Shown one piece after another: positions 36,062 to 45,035 of a stretch of 64,000 nucleotides of DNA. Below the pieces are notes generated by a model. That model did not search any database and had not been told where the DNA came from. It saw nothing but the letters and a program-made list of their open reading frames with translations. The translations under genes were made by a program, and so were the position numbers. The stretch comes from CAVVNP01 sp963800235. GTDB lineage: Bacteria; Actinomycetota; Acidimicrobiia; Acidimicrobiales; Iamiaceae. Within the stretch, counting starts at the first letter, position 1. Each line of letters begins with the position of its first letter. The stretch lies in contig CAWDAD010000003.1 in NCBI GenBank assembly GCA_963800235.1, forward strand, positions 496,001-560,000. Direction: 5' to 3'.

Positions 36062-36124
36062 GTGGCCTCGACACAACCACAGGGCGTGGCACGAAGAGTC
36101 GGAGCGCTACGGGGAGAGGCCACG

Positions 36125-39100
36125 ATGCAACCGATCACCACAGGTCGGACCAACGGTGCGCCGGTCGAGCGGGCGCTCGACGAGGGGACGACCGGCAACG
36201 GAGACGGAGGACGGCGCGATCGCCTGCGGGTGATCGAGGGGACGGCGCCGCAGCCCGACGGGCCCCCGCTCGTCGAGCGACGCCAGCGACCCCACGGGCT
36301 GCCCCGCGTGAGCGTGGTCATCCCCACGCTCAACGAGGAGCGCAACCTGGTCCACGTCCTGCCGGGCATCCCGGCGTGGGTCGACGAGGTGCTCATCGTC
36401 GACGGGCGATCGACCGACGCCACCATCGACGAGGCCCGGCGCCTGCTGCCGGACGTCCGCATCCTGCGCGAACCGGAGCCGGGCAAGGGCCGCGCCCTCT
36501 TCACCGGCATGCGGGCGGCGACCGGCGACATCATCGTCGCCCTCGACGCCGACGGGTCGATGGCCGCCGAGGACATCCCCCGCTACGTCTACGCCCTCAT
36601 GGCCGGTGCCGACTACGTGAAGGGGTCGCGCTTCGTGCACGGGGCCCACACCGACGACATCACCCCGTTCCGCCGGCTCGGCAACCGGGGGCTGACCGAG
36701 ATCGTGCGCCGGATGTACGGCGGCCGGTACTCCGACCTCTGCTACGGCTACTTCGCCCTCTGGCGCGACGTCATCCCCTACCTCGAGGGGCGCGCCCCCG
36801 GCTTCGAGGTCGAGACCCACATCAACGTCCGGGCGCTGGCCGCCGGCCTCCAGGTCGTCGAGGTGCCGAGCTTCGAGGCCGAGCGCATCCACGGCAGCAG
36901 CAACCTCAACACCGTCCGCGACGGCACCCGGGTGCTGCGCAAGATCTTCAGCGAGCGGCGCGCCTTCCGCTCCTCGACCCTCCCCATCCCGGTGCCCGGG
37001 CGCAGCCCCGTGGCGCCCCCGGCCCGCCGGGGCGAGCCGCGGGCCGCCGGACCGGCCGTGCCCCCCCGCCCGTCGCTCACCGTGGCGGTGTGCACCCACG
37101 ACCTGGACCGCTGGCACGACCTGGTGCGCTGCGTCGACAGCGTCCGGCAGCAGTCGGTGACGCCCGACGAGGTCATCGTGGTCGTCGACCACAACGACGA
37201 GCTGTCCCAGCGGGCGACCGCCGAGCTCGACGGCGTCCGGGTGCTCGACAGCGTCCATCGGCGCGGCCTGTCCGGCGCCCGCAACACGGCGGTCGAGGCC
37301 GCCACCGGCGAGGTCGTCGCCTTCGTCGACGACGACGCCTGGGCCGAGCCGGACTGGGCCGAGCGGCTGCTCGACGCCTACGCCGACCCGACCGTCGCCG
37401 GCGTCGGCGGGTCGGTCGACCCCCACTGGGAGACCGGACGCCCGTCGTGGTTCCCGGAGGAGTTCGACTGGGTCGTCGGCTGCACCTACCGCGGCATGCC
37501 GACGGTCCGCTCCGAGGTGCGGAACCCCGTCGGCGCCAACATCTCGTTCCGGCGCAGCGCGCTCGATCGGGCCGGAGCCTTCGCCGAGTCGCTCGGCCGG
37601 GTCGGCCACGACGGGGCCGGCTGCGAGGAGACCGAGCTCTGCATCCGCCTCCGCCAGCGCGACCCCTCCGCCCGGATCCTGTTCGAGCCGGCCGCCCGGG
37701 TCCGCCACCGGGTGCCCGCCGCCCGGGCCACCTTCGACTACTTCGCCACCCGCTGCCGGGCCGAGGGCCGGTCCAAGGCCTTCGTGAGCCAGCTGGTCGG
37801 CGCCGACGACGGCCTCAGCTCCGAGCGCACCTACGTCCGGCGCACCCTGCCGGCCGGGGTGATCCGGTCCCTGGCCCCGACGCCCGAGCCCGACCAGGCC
37901 CGGACCCGGGCCGGCGCCCTCGCCGCCGGGCTGTGGCTCGTGGCCACCTCCTACGTCGAGGCCCGACGCCGACTGGCCACCGAGGCCCGCAACGACGCGG
38001 CGGCCGCCACCGTCGCCGAGGACGTCACCCCGTCCCCGGCCGAGGGCGAGCTGCGGTCGCCGGCCGGCACCGAGTCGGTCGAGCGGGGGGTCGCCGACCT
38101 CGAGCTGACCCGGCCGCTGCCCGACCTGATCGACATCCCCGCCCTCGGCGCCCGACTGCTGGTCCGGGTCAAGGGCAGACCGGTCGGCCAGGTCGACCTC
38201 GACGGCGGGCGGGCGTGGTGCACCGCCGCCGAGCTGGCCGAGCGCATCGCCGTGGCCGTCGGCGGCAGCGTGGCCGACCAGCTCCGGAGCGGGGTGCTGG
38301 CCCCCGGCACCAGCACCGAGCCGCCCGACGGCCCGGCGCCCGCCGGGTCGGGCGACGCCGGGCCCGTGCCGATGACCGTCGTGATCGCCACCCGCGACCG
38401 GCCCGAGCTGCTGGCCCGCAGCCTGGACAGCGTCCTCGCCGCCTCACCCCCGCCGGCCGAGGTGATCGTGGTCGACAGCGCCCCGGCCGACGACCGCAGC
38501 CGCGACCTGGTCGCCGAGCGCTACGCCGACCGCGTCACCTACGTCCGCGAGGCCCTGCCCGGGCTCGGCCGGGCCCACAACGCCGCCCTCCCGCTCGTCA
38601 CCACCCCGCTCGTCGCCTTCACCGACGACGACGTGGTGGTCGACGCCCGCTGGGTCGGCGCCCTGGGCGAGGCCTTCGGCGCCTCGACCGACGTGGCCTG
38701 CGTGACCGGGCTCATCGCCCCCGCCGAGCTTCGCACCCGCGAGCAGTGGTGGATCGAGCGCAGCGCCGGCTTCGGCAAGGGCTTCGAGCGTCGCATCCAC
38801 TCGCTGGCCGACGGCGACGGGGAGAGCTCGCTCTTCCCGTTCGACGCCGGGACCCTCGGGTCCGGGGCGAACATGGCGTTCCGCACCGACGCCCTCCGGG
38901 CCGCCGGCGGCTTCGACGCCGCCCTCGGCGCCGGCACCGACGCCCTCGGCGGCGACGACCTGGCCGCCTTCCACCAGGTGATCGTGGCCGGCCACGAGCT
39001 CGTCTACGAGCCCGACGCCGTGGTCTTCCACCGCCACCACGACCGGGCCGACGCCCTCGAGCGGCAGGCCTACGCCTACGGCGCCGGCCTCACCGCCTAC

Positions 39101-39319
39101 CTGGCCAGCGCCGTGGCCCACCGGCCGGCGGCCGGCGCCGAGCTCGTCCGTCGGGCGGCCAGCGGCCTGCGCTGGGCGCTGCACCCCGACTCCACCGGCA
39201 ACGCCCGTCGACCCGCCGACTACCCGGGTCGGCTGGTCCGGCGCCAGCGGGTCGGCATGGTGGCCGGCCCGTTCCGGTACCTGCGCCAGCGTCGGATCGA
39301 CGCCCGCAAGGAGGCCTGA
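36125..39319 (+). CDS. Three-domain GT2 glycosyltransferase
   Basis: 1064 residues from ATG 36125, with GGAGAGG 6 bases upstream. Three GT2 (GT-A) domains are fused. Domain A (about 60-270) has VSVVIPTLNEERN and VALDADGS and resembles dolichyl-phosphate-mannose-synthase-like enzymes. Domain B (about 317-560) has LTVAVCTHDLDRW and FVDDDAW. Domain C (about 748-990) has MTVVIATRDRPEL and FTDDDVV. A non-catalytic linker (about 650-735) joins B and C. There is no membrane segment. One polypeptide could add three successive sugars to a lipid-linked intermediate. It opens a tightly coupled seven-gene polysaccharide operon. Confidence 0.92.
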   Translation: MQPITTGRTNGAPVERALDEGTTGNGDGGRRDRLRVIEGTAPQPDGPPLVERRQRPHGLPRVSVVIPTLNEERNLVHVLPGIPAWVDEVLIVDGRSTDATIDEARRLLPDVRILREPEPGKGRALFTGMRAATGDIIVALDADGSMAAEDIPRYVYALMAGADYVKGSRFVHGAHTDDITPFRRLGNRGLTEIVRRMYGGRYSDLCYGYFALWRDVIPYLEGRAPGFEVETHINVRALAAGLQVVEVPSFEAERIHGSSNLNTVRDGTRVLRKIFSERRAFRSSTLPIPVPGRSPVAPPARRGEPRAAGPAVPPRPSLTVAVCTHDLDRWHDLVRCVDSVRQQSVTPDEVIVVVDHNDELSQRATAELDGVRVLDSVHRRGLSGARNTAVEAATGEVVAFVDDDAWAEPDWAERLLDAYADPTVAGVGGSVDPHWETGRPSWFPEEFDWVVGCTYRGMPTVRSEVRNPVGANISFRRSALDRAGAFAESLGRVGHDGAGCEETELCIRLRQRDPSARILFEPAARVRHRVPAARATFDYFATRCRAEGRSKAFVSQLVGADDGLSSERTYVRRTLPAGVIRSLAPTPEPDQARTRAGALAAGLWLVATSYVEARRRLATEARNDAAAATVAEDVTPSPAEGELRSPAGTESVERGVADLELTRPLPDLIDIPALGARLLVRVKGRPVGQVDLDGGRAWCTAAELAERIAVAVGGSVADQLRSGVLAPGTSTEPPDGPAPAGSGDAGPVPMTVVIATRDRPELLARSLDSVLAASPPPAEVIVVDSAPADDRSRDLVAERYADRVTYVREALPGLGRAHNAALPLVTTPLVAFTDDDVVVDARWVGALGEAFGASTDVACVTGLIAPAELRTREQWWIERSAGFGKGFERRIHSLADGDGESSLFPFDAGTLGSGANMAFRTDALRAAGGFDAALGAGTDALGGDDLAAFHQVIVAGHELVYEPDAVVFHRHHDRADALERQAYAYGAGLTAYLASAVAHRPAAGAELVRRAASGLRWALHPDSTGNARRPADYPGRLVRRQRVGMVAGPFRYLRQRRIDARKEA

Positions 39320-39320
39320 G

Positions 39321-40190
39321 GTGGACGCCCCCTTCCCCGCCCGACCCGACGCCGTCCGGTCCCGGTCGACCCGACCGGCGCCGCGTCAGGGCGAGCTCCG
39401 GCCGATCCCGGTCCTGCTGTACCACGGGGTGGCGCCCTCGGCGCCGCCGGCCATGGCGCCGTGGGCGATGCACCCCGACCGCTTCGCCGCCCACATGCAG
39501 GAGCTGGCCGACGAGGGCCGGCCCACCTTCACCGTGAGCGGCCTGCTCGACCACCTCGACCGCCACGGCGAGGTGCCCGAGGGCGCGGTGGCCATCACCT
39601 TCGACGACGGCCTGGCCGACTTCGGTCGGCACGCCTGGCCGGTGCTGCGCGACCTCGACCTGCGGGCCACGCTCTACGTGGTGACCGGGTGCGTCGGGGG
39701 CACGGCGCGCTGGCTCGACCACGTGGACGGCGGCGACACGCCGATGCTCGGCTGGGACGAGGTCGTGGAGCTGGACCGCCAGGGCTGCGAGATCGGCAGC
39801 CACGGCGAGACCCACCCGCAGCTCGACGTGGTGCCGCGGGACCGGTTGCAGCGCGAGGTCGCCCGCTCGCGGGAGGTGCTCGACGCCCGGCTCGGCCACC
39901 CCGTCCGCTCCTTCGCCTACCCCCACGGCTACCACGGCCGGGCGGTGGTCGACGCGGTGCGGGCGGCCGGCTACGACTCGGCCTGCGCGGTGCGCGAGAT
40001 GCTGAGCTCGCCGTCGGACGACCGCTACGCCCTCGCCCGGGTCACCCTCACCGCCGACCGCACCGTCGAGGACCTGCGCGGCGTGCTCGCCGGCACCGAC
40101 CTGGCGGTGGCCCCGGCGCCCGAGCGCCTGCGGACCAAGGCGTGGCGGGGCTACCGGCGGGCCCGCACCCTCGTGGGAGCCACCCGATGA
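39321..40190 (+). CDS. Polysaccharide deacetylase (NodB domain, CE4)
   Basis: 289 residues from GTG 39321, one base after the previous stop. The CE4 motifs are IPVLLYHGV, VAITFDDGLADFG (catalytic Asp and metal Asp), GSHGETHPQLD (metal His pair), SFAYPHGYHG and the closing RVTLTADRTVEDL. It removes acetyl groups from N-acetylated sugars. Lack of a signal peptide suggests cytosolic or membrane-associated action on a lipid-linked precursor. Its stop overlaps the next start by ATGA. Confidence 0.92.
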   Translation: MDAPFPARPDAVRSRSTRPAPRQGELRPIPVLLYHGVAPSAPPAMAPWAMHPDRFAAHMQELADEGRPTFTVSGLLDHLDRHGEVPEGAVAITFDDGLADFGRHAWPVLRDLDLRATLYVVTGCVGGTARWLDHVDGGDTPMLGWDEVVELDRQGCEIGSHGETHPQLDVVPRDRLQREVARSREVLDARLGHPVRSFAYPHGYHGRAVVDAVRAAGYDSACAVREMLSSPSDDRYALARVTLTADRTVEDLRGVLAGTDLAVAPAPERLRTKAWRGYRRARTLVGATR

Positions 40191-41341
40191 CCGCCGTCCC
40201 GACCAGCACGGCGGGTCCGTCCCGGCCGGCCGCCACCGGCGACCCGGCCGGCGCGACCACGTCGTCGGGCCGGCCCTCGACCCGATCGGTCGCCGCCGCG
40301 CCGGTCACCGTGCACCCCCCGATCCGCGTCGCCTGGGAGCAGGCCTACCGCGCCGACCCGCTGGCCCTGCCCTCGCAGTCCCCGCAGTGGGTCGACGCCC
40401 TCGAGGCGACCGGCCGCTGGCGCGACGCCAGCCGCCTCTACCGCACCGCCGACGGACGCGAGCTGGTCCTGCCGCTCGTCACCCGCCGGCACCTCGGAAG
40501 GGTCGGCGGCCCCGAGCTGTCGATGCCCGACGCCTGGGGGTTCGGCGGGCTGGTCGGGCCCGACGTGCGGGCCGAGGACGTGGCCGCCGTGCTCGCCGAC
40601 CTGGCCACGGTCCGCACCGCCTGGATCCGCATCCGGCCCAACCCGCTGCTGGCCGACGCCTGGCACGAAGGGGCCGGGGCCGCCGGCCGCTCCTTCGAGC
40701 TGGCCAAGCGCGCCCACGTGCTGCGCCTCGGCGACGACCCGGACGAGGTGTTCGCCACGTCGTTCGCCTCCTCGGCCCGCCGCGCGGTGCGCAGCGCCAC
40801 CAAGGCCGGTCTCACCGTCGAGCACGACACGAGCGGCCGCCTGCTCCCGATCTTCCACCAGCTGCTGCTGTGCTCGGTCGAGCGCTGGGCCGGCTCGCAG
40901 CACGAGCCGCTCGCCCTCGCCCGGTTCCGGGCCGCTCGACGCGACCCGCTGGCCAAGTTCACGGCCTGGTCCGACGCCCTCGACGGGGGCTGCAACGTGC
41001 TGGTCGCCCGGCGCGACGAGCAGCCGATCGCCGCCATGATCGTGCTGCAGGGCCACAACGCCCACATGACCCGCAGCGCCATGGACCGCGAGGCGGTGGG
41101 CAACGACCGCCCCAACGAGCTGCTCATGTGGCACGCCATCCGCCACGCCGTCGAGTCCGGGTGCGGCTGGTTCCACCTCGGCGAGTCCGGCTCGTCGACC
41201 TCGTTGTCGCGCTACAAGGAGAAGTTCGGCGCCGTCGGCCACGACTACGCCGAGCACCGGATCGAGCGGGTGCCGGCCACCGCGGTGGACGCCCGAGCCC
41301 GTGGCGCGGTGAAGCGGCTGATCGGCTTCCGCGACCGGTGA
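40187..41341 (+). CDS. FemAB/CelD-like GNAT-fold acyltransferase
   Basis: 384 residues. After a 40-residue disordered start, two GNAT-like lobes can be recognised. The first shows WVDALEATGRWRDASRLYR and GPELSMPDAWGFGGLVG. The second shows VFATSFASSARRAVRSATK, NVLVARRDEQPIAAMIVLQG and WHAIRHAVESGCGWFHLGES, ending SRYKEKFGAVGHDY. This is the pattern of exopolysaccharide-cluster acyltransferases (BcsL/CelD, FemAB-related), which acylate or aminoacylate a sugar. It is placed right after the deacetylase, so a free amine made by that enzyme could be its acceptor. Confidence 0.85.
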   Translation: MTAVPTSTAGPSRPAATGDPAGATTSSGRPSTRSVAAAPVTVHPPIRVAWEQAYRADPLALPSQSPQWVDALEATGRWRDASRLYRTADGRELVLPLVTRRHLGRVGGPELSMPDAWGFGGLVGPDVRAEDVAAVLADLATVRTAWIRIRPNPLLADAWHEGAGAAGRSFELAKRAHVLRLGDDPDEVFATSFASSARRAVRSATKAGLTVEHDTSGRLLPIFHQLLLCSVERWAGSQHEPLALARFRAARRDPLAKFTAWSDALDGGCNVLVARRDEQPIAAMIVLQGHNAHMTRSAMDREAVGNDRPNELLMWHAIRHAVESGCGWFHLGESGSSTSLSRYKEKFGAVGHDYAEHRIERVPATAVDARARGAVKRLIGFRDR

Positions 41342-42183
41342 CCCGTCCCGCGCGCGCCCTCGTCGCCGCCCGTCCGGTGATCGCCGCCGCCCTGGCGACC
41401 CTGCTGCTGGCGGCCTGCGCCAGCGGCGGCTCGACCGCGTCGAGCGACACCGCGTCGAGCGACGGCGGACCGGCGTTCCTCGACCACTTCGACGGGTCGC
41501 ACCTCGACACCTCGAAGTGGACCACCTGCTACTGGTGGGAGCACGACGGCTGCACCATCGAGACCAACCACGAGCTCGAGCGCTACCGCCCCTCGCAGGT
41601 CGGTGTGGCCGACGGCGTCCTCAGCCTGACCGCCACGCCCCGGCCGTCGACCCACCGTGGACGCACCTACCGGTACGCCTCGGGCATGGTCAGCACCGGT
41701 CGCACCGGCGACCGGTCCTCCGACCGGCCCAAGTTCGCCTTCACCTACGGCGTCGTGCAGGTCCGGTTCCGCACTCCCGCCGGCGGCGGGCTCTGGCCGG
41801 CGATCTGGATGCTGCCGGCGAGCAACGACTCGCTGCCGGAGATCGACCTGCTCGAGCAGTACGGCAGCGACACCTCCACCGCCAAGATGACGCTGCACGG
41901 CACCGGCCGCAACGGCGATCCCCAGGTCGAGCGCCACGAGCTCCGCACCACCGATCTGGCCGAGGGCTGGCACACCGTCGAGCTGCGCTGGTCGCCGGGG
42001 CACCTCCAGTGGCTCCTCGACGGCGCGCCGCAGTTCCAGGTCGACGGCGACCGGGTGCCCTCCGAGCCCATGTACCTGCTCGTGAACCTCGCGGTCGGCG
42101 GTCAGGCCGGCCCGGTGCCGGCGTCCACCGACTTCCCCGCCCGGTTCCTCGTCGACGAGGTGGCGGTGTGGACCGGGCGATGA
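41338..42183 (+). CDS. GH16-family glycosidase/transglycosylase lipoprotein
   Basis: 281 residues from GTG 41338 (GTGA overlap). A lipoprotein signal ends LLLAACAS, so the mature enzyme is anchored outside the membrane. The GH16 catalytic motif is LPEIDLLEQYG (ExDxxE), flanked by GGLWPAIWMLPASND and AEGWHTVELRWSPGHLQWLLDG. Members cut or rearrange beta-1,3/1,4-glucans, galactans or related chains. In a biosynthetic operon its likely job is trimming or releasing the polymer at the surface. The two central Glu and the Asp are intact, so it should be active. Confidence 0.9.
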   Translation: MTRPARALVAARPVIAAALATLLLAACASGGSTASSDTASSDGGPAFLDHFDGSHLDTSKWTTCYWWEHDGCTIETNHELERYRPSQVGVADGVLSLTATPRPSTHRGRTYRYASGMVSTGRTGDRSSDRPKFAFTYGVVQVRFRTPAGGGLWPAIWMLPASNDSLPEIDLLEQYGSDTSTAKMTLHGTGRNGDPQVERHELRTTDLAEGWHTVELRWSPGHLQWLLDGAPQFQVDGDRVPSEPMYLLVNLAVGGQAGPVPASTDFPARFLVDEVAVWTGR

Positions 42184-45035
42184 ACGGCGAGGGCCCCGTG
42201 GCGCGCGGCATCGGCCGGGCGCGGCGCCACCTCGGCACCGAGCAGACCCGCAGCGGGTACGCCCTGCTGCTCAGCTCGGTCGTCACCTCGGGCCTCGGCC
42301 TCCTCTACTGGTTCGGCGCGGCCCGGTTGGTCAACTCCAGCGAGCTCGGACAGGGCGCGGCGCTGGTGTCGGCCATGCTCCTGGTGACGAGCCTGTCGAC
42401 CGCCGGGCTGAAGCGGGGGCTGATCCGCTTCATCCGGGCGGCGGGTCCGGGCGGCCGGCAGCTGGTCGTGCGGGTCTACGCCGCCGGGGTCCTGCTGGCG
42501 CTCCTGTTCGCCGCCGTGTTCCTCGCCGGCGCCGGTGACCGCATCGTCGAGGAGATCCCCGAGCTGCACCACGGCCTGGCCGGTCCGCTGGTCATGTTCG
42601 CGGCCGTGGCCATCTGGGCGATCTTCGTGCTCCAGGACGCCGCCTTGATCGGCGGGCGGCGCGCCGGCGCGGTCCCGATCTCCAACGCCGCGTTCTCGGT
42701 GCTGAAGCTGGTGGCGCTCGCTGCGCTGCTGGCCGCCCCCTTCGGCGAGCAGTGGGCGGTCCTCCTGTCGTGGGTGCTCCCGGCCCTGGTCGTGGCCGTC
42801 GCCGTGAACGGCTGGGCCCTGCGCCGGGGGCTCCGCTACGAGCCCGAGCGGTCGACGACCGACCCGCCGACGGTCGGCACCGTGCTGCGCTTCACCAGCG
42901 CCGAGTACGTGGCCTCGCTCTTCTGGCAGGGGGCGGTCTACCTCACCCCGCTGATCGTGCTGGCCGAGGTCGGCGCCACCTCGAACGCCCACTTCTACCT
43001 GGCGTTCCAGATCGCCTACGGCATCTTCCTCGTCAGCAGCAACATCACCGACGCCCTGGTCGCCGAAGCCGCCGTCGACCGGGCCGGGACGCCGGCGCGG
43101 GTCCGGCGGGCCTGCGCCCAGATCGCCCTCCTGCTCGTCCCGACCATCCTCGTCCTGCTGGTCGCCGCCCCCCAGATCATGGGCCTCTTCGGCCCCGGCT
43201 ACCGCTCCGAGGCCACCGGAGCGCTCCGGCTGCTGGTGGGTGCCGGGGCGCTGAACGCGGCCACCACCGTCTTCGTCGCCATCGCCCACATCCGGCGTCG
43301 CCTCACCCTGGTGGTGGTCGTCCACGTCACCATGTCGGTCATCACCATCGGCCTGGCGCTGGTCCTGGCCCCGGAGCACGGCATCGTCGGCGTGGGCGTG
43401 GCCTGGGTGATCGCCCAGGCGGTGAGCCTGGTCCTCGGCACGCTGCTCATGGCCCGCCTGGCGTGGGAGCGTCGCCACCGCGACCGGGCGGTGACGGTCC
43501 TGCGCGACCTCCGCCGACGACTCGAGGCCGGCCGGACCCGTCGACGCCTCCCCGGTCTGGTGGACGCCATCCCCGAGGTGGTGACGGGCGTTGCCGGGAT
43601 CGAGGTCCTCTCCCACCAGCACGACCTGACGGTGCTGGCCACCACCGCCCGAGGCGCGCCGGTGGTGGCCCGGGTGGCCTCCAGCGACGCCGGCCGCGCC
43701 GTGGTCGCCGCCCACGCCGCCTCCCTCGACCGGGTCCGCAGCGACGCCCGGCTGGGGGGCGTGGCCCACCTGGTGCCCGAGGTGCTGCACCGCGACGACG
43801 ACGACCGCTGGCTGGTCGAGACCCGACGACCCGGACGACCGGTCGCGTCGGTCGAGCGGCCCCACGCCCGGACCGAGGCGGTGGCCGCGGTGCTCGACGC
43901 CCTCGACCGGGTCCACGACGCCACCCGCCACCAGGTGTTCGCGGGCGCCGAGGAGCTCGACGCCTGGGTGCACCGGCCGATCGCCGCCATCGCCCCCTGG
44001 GTCCGCGGCGCCGACGCCGCCGACGGGCTGGCGGCGCTCCACGCCCGGCTGGTCGACGAGCTCTCCGACCGGTCGGTCACCGTCGCCCTCTGCCACGGCG
44101 ACGCGTCGATCGACAACATCCTGGTCGACGCCGACGGCTCGGTGACCGGCATGATCGACTGGGAGTCGGCCCGAACCGCGCCGCCCGAGGTCGACGCCTT
44201 CCTCCTGCTGCTGTCGCGTCGCACCGGCTGGGGTGGCGGTGAGCTGGGGGAGGCGGTGGCGGAGGTGCTGCGCGACGGGTGGGCACCCGAGGAGGCCGAC
44301 CTGCTGGCCGGGTCGCTCCTGCCCAACTCGCACGTGCGACCGACCACCCTGCTGCTGCTGGCCTGGATCGCCCACCTGCAGGCCAACCTCGAGAAGACCG
44401 ACCGGTACCGCGCCAACCGGTGGTGGCTGCACCACAACGTCGAGCGGGTGCTCGAGGTGCTCGGCTCCGAGGCCGATCCGGTCGTCGGCTCCGCCCCGGA
44501 CCGGTCGGGCGTCGCCGCCGAGCCGACGCCGCTCGCGGCGCGGGCCACCGGCGCCGGGCGCGCCGCCCGCTCCACTGCGCCGACGGTCCGGCCGTGGGTC
44601 GCCGCCCGGCGCGATGCGCTGATCGCCACCTCGGTGGTGGTCGCCGCCGGGGCGGCGGTGGCCCTGGGGTGGCCCGGGGTGCTGCGGGTGCCGCTGGTGC
44701 TCGCCGCCCTGCTGGCCGCCCCCGGCATCGCCTGCAACCGCCGGTTCGGCACGGTCGACGGCGCCGCCCGGGTCGTGGGACCGACCTTCGCGATCTGCGT
44801 CGAGCTGCTCGCCGCCGAGGTGCTGCTCTACACCCACCTGTGGTCGCCCGGCCTGCTGCTGGCCGGCGCCGGCGTGGCGACCGTGGCCCTGTTCGCGCAG
44901 CAGGCCCGGCGGTCCGGACGCCCCTCCGCCGCCTCGCCGGCGAGCGGCCCCGGACCCGACCCCGACCAGCCGGCGGCACCGTCGGAGGCCGAGCCGGCGA
45001 CGCTCGCCGCGGGCGCGTCGGGGGGTCGACGGTGA
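42180..45035 (+). CDS. Wzx-type polysaccharide flippase fused to an APH-like kinase
   Basis: 951 residues. Residues about 20-440 are a polysaccharide flippase of the MOP/MVF group (GYALLLSSVVTSGLGLLYW, AEYVASLFWQGAVYLTPLIV; about 12 helices). Residues about 455-760 are an aminoglycoside-phosphotransferase/choline-kinase-like domain. It has the catalytic loop CHGDASIDNIL (HGD at 639-641, Asn 646) and the metal motif GMIDWESA (659-662), so the key residues are present. Two or more further helices close the chain (VVVAAGAAVALGWPGVL). I know of no standard protein with this architecture. A kinase tied to export could phosphorylate the lipid-linked unit or gate the flippase. Confidence 0.88.
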   Translation: MNGEGPVARGIGRARRHLGTEQTRSGYALLLSSVVTSGLGLLYWFGAARLVNSSELGQGAALVSAMLLVTSLSTAGLKRGLIRFIRAAGPGGRQLVVRVYAAGVLLALLFAAVFLAGAGDRIVEEIPELHHGLAGPLVMFAAVAIWAIFVLQDAALIGGRRAGAVPISNAAFSVLKLVALAALLAAPFGEQWAVLLSWVLPALVVAVAVNGWALRRGLRYEPERSTTDPPTVGTVLRFTSAEYVASLFWQGAVYLTPLIVLAEVGATSNAHFYLAFQIAYGIFLVSSNITDALVAEAAVDRAGTPARVRRACAQIALLLVPTILVLLVAAPQIMGLFGPGYRSEATGALRLLVGAGALNAATTVFVAIAHIRRRLTLVVVVHVTMSVITIGLALVLAPEHGIVGVGVAWVIAQAVSLVLGTLLMARLAWERRHRDRAVTVLRDLRRRLEAGRTRRRLPGLVDAIPEVVTGVAGIEVLSHQHDLTVLATTARGAPVVARVASSDAGRAVVAAHAASLDRVRSDARLGGVAHLVPEVLHRDDDDRWLVETRRPGRPVASVERPHARTEAVAAVLDALDRVHDATRHQVFAGAEELDAWVHRPIAAIAPWVRGADAADGLAALHARLVDELSDRSVTVALCHGDASIDNILVDADGSVTGMIDWESARTAPPEVDAFLLLLSRRTGWGGGELGEAVAEVLRDGWAPEEADLLAGSLLPNSHVRPTTLLLLAWIAHLQANLEKTDRYRANRWWLHHNVERVLEVLGSEADPVVGSAPDRSGVAAEPTPLAARATGAGRAARSTAPTVRPWVAARRDALIATSVVVAAGAAVALGWPGVLRVPLVLAALLAAPGIACNRRFGTVDGAARVVGPTFAICVELLAAEVLLYTHLWSPGLLLAGAGVATVALFAQQARRSGRPSAASPASGPGPDPDQPAAPSEAEPATLAAGASGGRR

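Noticed and set aside
42102..44837. 911-codon minus-strand open frame
   Set aside because: Antisense shadow of the flippase-kinase gene; its composition is His/Gln/Asp/Gly-rich without domains.
42180..45035. Calling the kinase domain an aminoglycoside resistance determinant
   Set aside because: Fusion to a flippase within a polysaccharide operon makes a biosynthetic or regulatory role more likely than drug modification.
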